Part shown: piece after piece, positions 7,970 to 10,000 of the stretch | Layout: each line of letters opens with the position of its first letter | How positions within the stretch are numbered: the first letter of the stretch is position 1 | Origin: Actinidia chinensis | Taxonomy: Eukaryota > Streptophyta > Magnoliopsida > Ericales > Actinidiaceae | DNA length: 10,000 bases | NCBI GenBank assembly: GCA_009663005.1 | Contig: CM018894.1 | Coordinates: 27,501 to 37,500, forward strand | Reading direction: 5' to 3' | Made by a program: the position numbers and the translations under genes | Notes under the pieces: model-generated | Database searches by the model: none | Seen by the model: the letters and a program-made list of their open reading frames with translations, nothing else | Told to the model about the DNA's origin: nothing

Positions 7970-7974
7970 TGTCT
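7970..7974. repeat. Target-site duplication, right copy (TGTCT)
   Basis: Five bases directly after the CCTTACA end of the nested LTR, pairing with TGTCA at 5752-5756 with one difference. On the minus strand both copies read as GACA with one variable base, in the codons for the RT catalytic motif. Confidence 0.75.
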
Positions 7975-8630
7975 CAATAAACATTATAACAATTCATCAA
8001 GAAATGGTCAAAAGACCCGATTCATCAAATCCATGAATCGGCGGGTGCATTAGTCACTCCAAATGGATGACAAGAACCAAATGGTCATATCTAGTTCTGA
8101 AGCTGTCTTCTCTATGTCACTAGTTCTGACCTTCGTCAGTGAATACCGATCTCAATCAATTTTAGAGACACTTGGGCCGCCTTGAAGCTGATCAAACAAT
8201 CATCTACCCTTGGCAGAGGGTACTTATTCTTAATGGTAACCTTATTCAGCTCTCGATAATAATTGCATATTCTCATCGTACCATCCTTTTTCCGTACCAA
8301 AACAAACACTGGAGCACCCCAAGGTGAAAAACACTAGGACGAATAAATCCTTTCTCTAATAGATCTTGGAGTTGAAACTTCCATTCCTTTAAACTCTAAA
8401 GGCAACAATATAGGAGGCTTTGGAAAAGGTTCTAGTCCCGGATTCAGATCTATATAGAACTCAATCTCTCGGTCCACTAAGGAAACCTGGTAAATCATCT
8501 GGAAAAAACATGGGAAATTCCCGGATAATGTGATATCTTCTAAAGATGGTGGGGGACTTACGTAGCGATTAAACACTAATAAGAATGCATGGACTTCCCT
8601 CTGAAATTAAGTGTCTCGATTTCATTAGAA
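7975..8630 (-). pseudogene. Gypsy reverse transcriptase, N-terminal half (split by nested LTR)
   Basis: Reverse transcriptase fingers and palm. Read right to left on the minus strand: PPPSLEDITLSGNFPCFF (about 8498-8554), LVDREIEFYIDLNPGLEP (about 8429-8484), GVSTPRS-like remnants, then, after a frame change, [18 protein letters not shown] (about 8210-8265), PRVDD, KID- (with a TGA right after the catalytic aspartate), and RRFMDLMNRVF (about 8011-8045), ended by TGA at 8008-8010. The last recognisable bases lead into the catalytic Asp-Asp segment and stop at the nested LTR edge. The remaining half of RT is at 5431-5751. Homology at the right edge fades around 8625, where the inverted gag patch begins. 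Confidence 0.9.
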
Positions 8631-8639
8631 AGGACATGA

Positions 8640-8930
8640 GGTAACGGATTGTCGTTCAGCCAAGGAAGCAAGGTGGGTACAAATGACGTTGCGACATGCC
8701 CGATATGTCATAAAAAGCAGGGGTGGAGTGTCGTATGGGAACTTAAAGCATTTATGGGTGTGGCAAGAAGGGCCCACCAGATTAGAGATTGTTCAACGAG
8801 GATAAAATTAAAGGAGCTGAGAACAGCATCTGCCTCAGTACGCCCGCCTCCAGCTGGAGGAGGAATAATCAACCACGACAAGGGTCGGAGCTTTGGCCTT
8901 GCAAGGGAAAACCCCAGCTGAATGAGTAGA
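8640..8930 (+). pseudogene. Inverted gag zinc-knuckle fragment (opposite strand)
   Basis: On the plus strand, opposite to everything around it, this open stretch reads CPICHKKQGW (8697 onward), then a second knuckle seen partly in another frame (GCGKKG) and continuing HQIRDCSTR, followed by a proline/alanine-rich stretch and GRSFGLAREN. These are the features of a gypsy gag nucleocapsid C-terminus: a Cys-x2-Cys start, a CCHC knuckle ending in GHxIRDC, and the tail before protease. The open frame covers about 8649-8921. It lies where the host element's protease should be. It appears to come from a different gypsy family than the minus-strand gag at 8930-9879, or from an inverted segment. Its borders are approximate. 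Confidence 0.78.
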
Positions 8931-9879
8931 AACCAAAATCATAAGAATGTATGCCAGGTTGACCACAGATGGGGGCGCATACCGGAAACACTACTGATCT
9001 GCTAGCATGGTGGTATTCCCTTGGTACAAGTGCTGATGAATTCCCACGACGATCCTGAACTTTGTCGTTTTGGACTCTGTCCTCTGACATATTTCCTCCG
9101 ATCCTCTTCTTTCGATTTTCGCCAAAATTGAGACATCTCCTTCAAGGGATTCCTCAACAATTAGGGCCTCAATGAAGAACTTCCTTGAGAGATGGGTAAC
9201 CGCAAGATATCTACCTTGTCTTGATGTTCCACCGTAATCAACTGCAAACCTTCTCGCATTGCAGATTCCATTGAGATTATGTAGGGGCATAATGTGATAG
9301 CTCTATACAATTGGCATTGTACCTCACTACGACCATTTTTCCTTGCTTCAAATTCAAAAATTCTTGAACCTTTTGATCTCGGACCATCTCAGGAAAATAC
9401 TCCTCGTAAATAATTTTAGGAATCTAGGCCAAGCCACAAACGGTTCCAATGGTTCTTCAATTGCCCACCAGATCAAAGCGACTCCTTCAACGTGACCGTG
9501 TACAAAACTATTTTATGTTCATCGGTGCATGGTCGACTTTGAACACCCTCTCGATTCCCAAGATCCTAAGACCCCCCCCCAACTCCCCCCCCCTTTCCCC
9601 CCCACCCCCCCCCCCCCTTGCAGCCATGGTGATCGGAGTCTCTGAACGTTGGGGGCTTTAGCTATTGGAATTGTTAAGCGTGGTTACATGGCGCTCCAAC
9701 TCTTGCATTCCCATTTGGCCAGTTGTTGCTGTGCATCGTCATGTTATACTTGTTGTGAACCTCATGGACCACGTGAACAAAATCCCTCTAAAATCCTCTC
9801 GATTCGTCAACTTAATCTTCGGCTCTAATGCACCCTTACGGCCTCGGCCTCTTCTAGGCGCATCACTTCTTACAAACAT
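8930..9879 (-). pseudogene. Gypsy gag (capsid/nucleocapsid), broken
   Basis: Gag forms the particle that packages the element's RNA. The likely start is ATG at 9877-9879, giving a basic N-terminus MFVRSDAPRRGRGRKG and then LTNREDFRG. After frame changes: LKPPTFRDSD (about 9635-9665), a G-rich interruption from a poly-C tract on the plus strand (about 9570-9618), RVFKVDHAP (about 9520-9550), EGVALIWWAIEEPLEPFV (about 9435-9489, the WW block typical of the retrotransposon gag domain), EFLNLKQGKMVVVRYN (about 9312-9365), and IVEESLEGD (about 9145-9175). A possible knuckle VCAPICGQPGIHSYDF (about 8932-8982) ends it, with the CCHC pattern damaged. Stops and at least three frame changes make it non-functional. 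The start codon is inference. Confidence 0.85.
9571..9618. repeat. Poly-C low-complexity tract inside gag
   Basis: Several C runs (up to about fifteen) broken by AA, T, TTT and A. It interrupts the gag reading frame between LKPPTFRDSD and RVFKVDHAP. It could be a replication-slippage expansion or an artefact of difficult sequencing. Confidence 0.85.
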
Positions 9880-10000
9880 ATCAAACGTTTAGATATATCT
9901 CAATAATATTTAGCCACGTTACATCCTAGGATAGCTAGCCCAACATAACCATATAACGACATCACTAGTCAGTCTTCGACTTCTACCTAGCCGTGCCTTA
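9880..10000 (-). other. Gypsy 5' leader upstream of gag (partial)
   Basis: About 120 bases before the presumed gag start, in the element's own direction. I see no primer binding site complementary to a tRNA 3' end here, so it and the 5' LTR should lie beyond the right edge of the window. Confidence 0.5.

Larger units (their letters stand above)
1114..10000 (-). mobile_element. Ty3/gypsy chromovirus-type retrotransposon (Tekay/Del-like), 3' part, with nested solo LTR
   Basis: A minus-strand gypsy element whose domains appear in the order gag, (protease lost), RT, RNase H, integrase, chromodomain-like tail, polypurine tract and 3' LTR, right to left. Integrase following RNase H is the gypsy order; in copia it precedes RT. 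The C-terminal VHDIFHVSML and SWRNHHNKN motifs, plus an LTR near 1.9 kb, fit the chromovirus Tekay/Del clade; the clade is inference from family knowledge. The 5' LTR and primer binding site are off the window. The element is interrupted at 5757-7969 by a solo LTR and carries an inverted gag patch near 8640-8930. Every coding domain has stops or frameshifts, so it is inactive. Confidence 0.9.

Noticed and set aside
9449..9892. Plus-strand open frames across the gag region
   Set aside because: The minus strand of this stretch holds clear gag motifs; the plus-strand frames include a proline run from the poly-C tract and are shadows.

Overview
This window is plant nuclear repeat DNA made almost entirely of decayed LTR retrotransposons. 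Copia-type and chromodomain Ty3/gypsy-type pol fragments, multi-kilobase AT-rich LTRs, a nested insertion and dinucleotide microsatellites point to a flowering plant. I cannot place it more narrowly with confidence. I see no host gene, no RNA gene, no CRISPR array and no intact open reading frame longer than about 100 codons that looks functional.

Layout, left to right. (1) 1-973, minus strand: truncated Ty1/copia pol fragment holding the GAG-pre-integrase zinc-binding region, the integrase core and the region after it, broken by stops and frameshifts. (2) 974-1113: short unassigned spacer with a GC-rich patch. (3) 1114-10000, minus strand: one large Ty3/gypsy element of chromovirus type (Tekay/Del-like), entering from beyond the right edge. 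Read in its own direction (right to left) it has a leader, gag (from about 9879), a disturbed segment where protease is expected, reverse transcriptase, RNase H, integrase, a chromodomain-like C-terminus, a polypurine tract (3013-3040) and a 1.9 kb 3' LTR (1114-3012). Its 5' LTR and primer binding site lie outside the window.

(4) 5757-7969: a 2.2 kb solo LTR with TG...CA ends and a 5-bp target-site duplication (one mismatch), nested inside the gypsy reverse transcriptase. It landed in the codons of the catalytic Asp-Asp motif, so the RT halves lie at 7975-8630 and 5431-5751. The nested LTR and the host 3' LTR share terminal motifs and collinear internal architecture (TCGA-centred palindromes, then short tandem repeats), so they appear to come from related families. 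(5) About 8640-8930: a gag zinc-knuckle fragment on the opposite (plus) strand sits between gag and RT, where the protease should be; no protease Asp-Thr/Ser-Gly motif was seen.

The inferred order of events is: insertion of the gypsy element near or into older sequence beside the copia relic; decay and rearrangement, including loss of protease; insertion of a second, related LTR element into its RT; reduction of that element to a solo LTR; and further point and indel decay. I found no undescribed functional system. The most informative signals are the nested solo LTR, the inverted gag patch, a stop codon at the integrase catalytic glutamate, and the palindrome and tandem arrays inside the LTRs.
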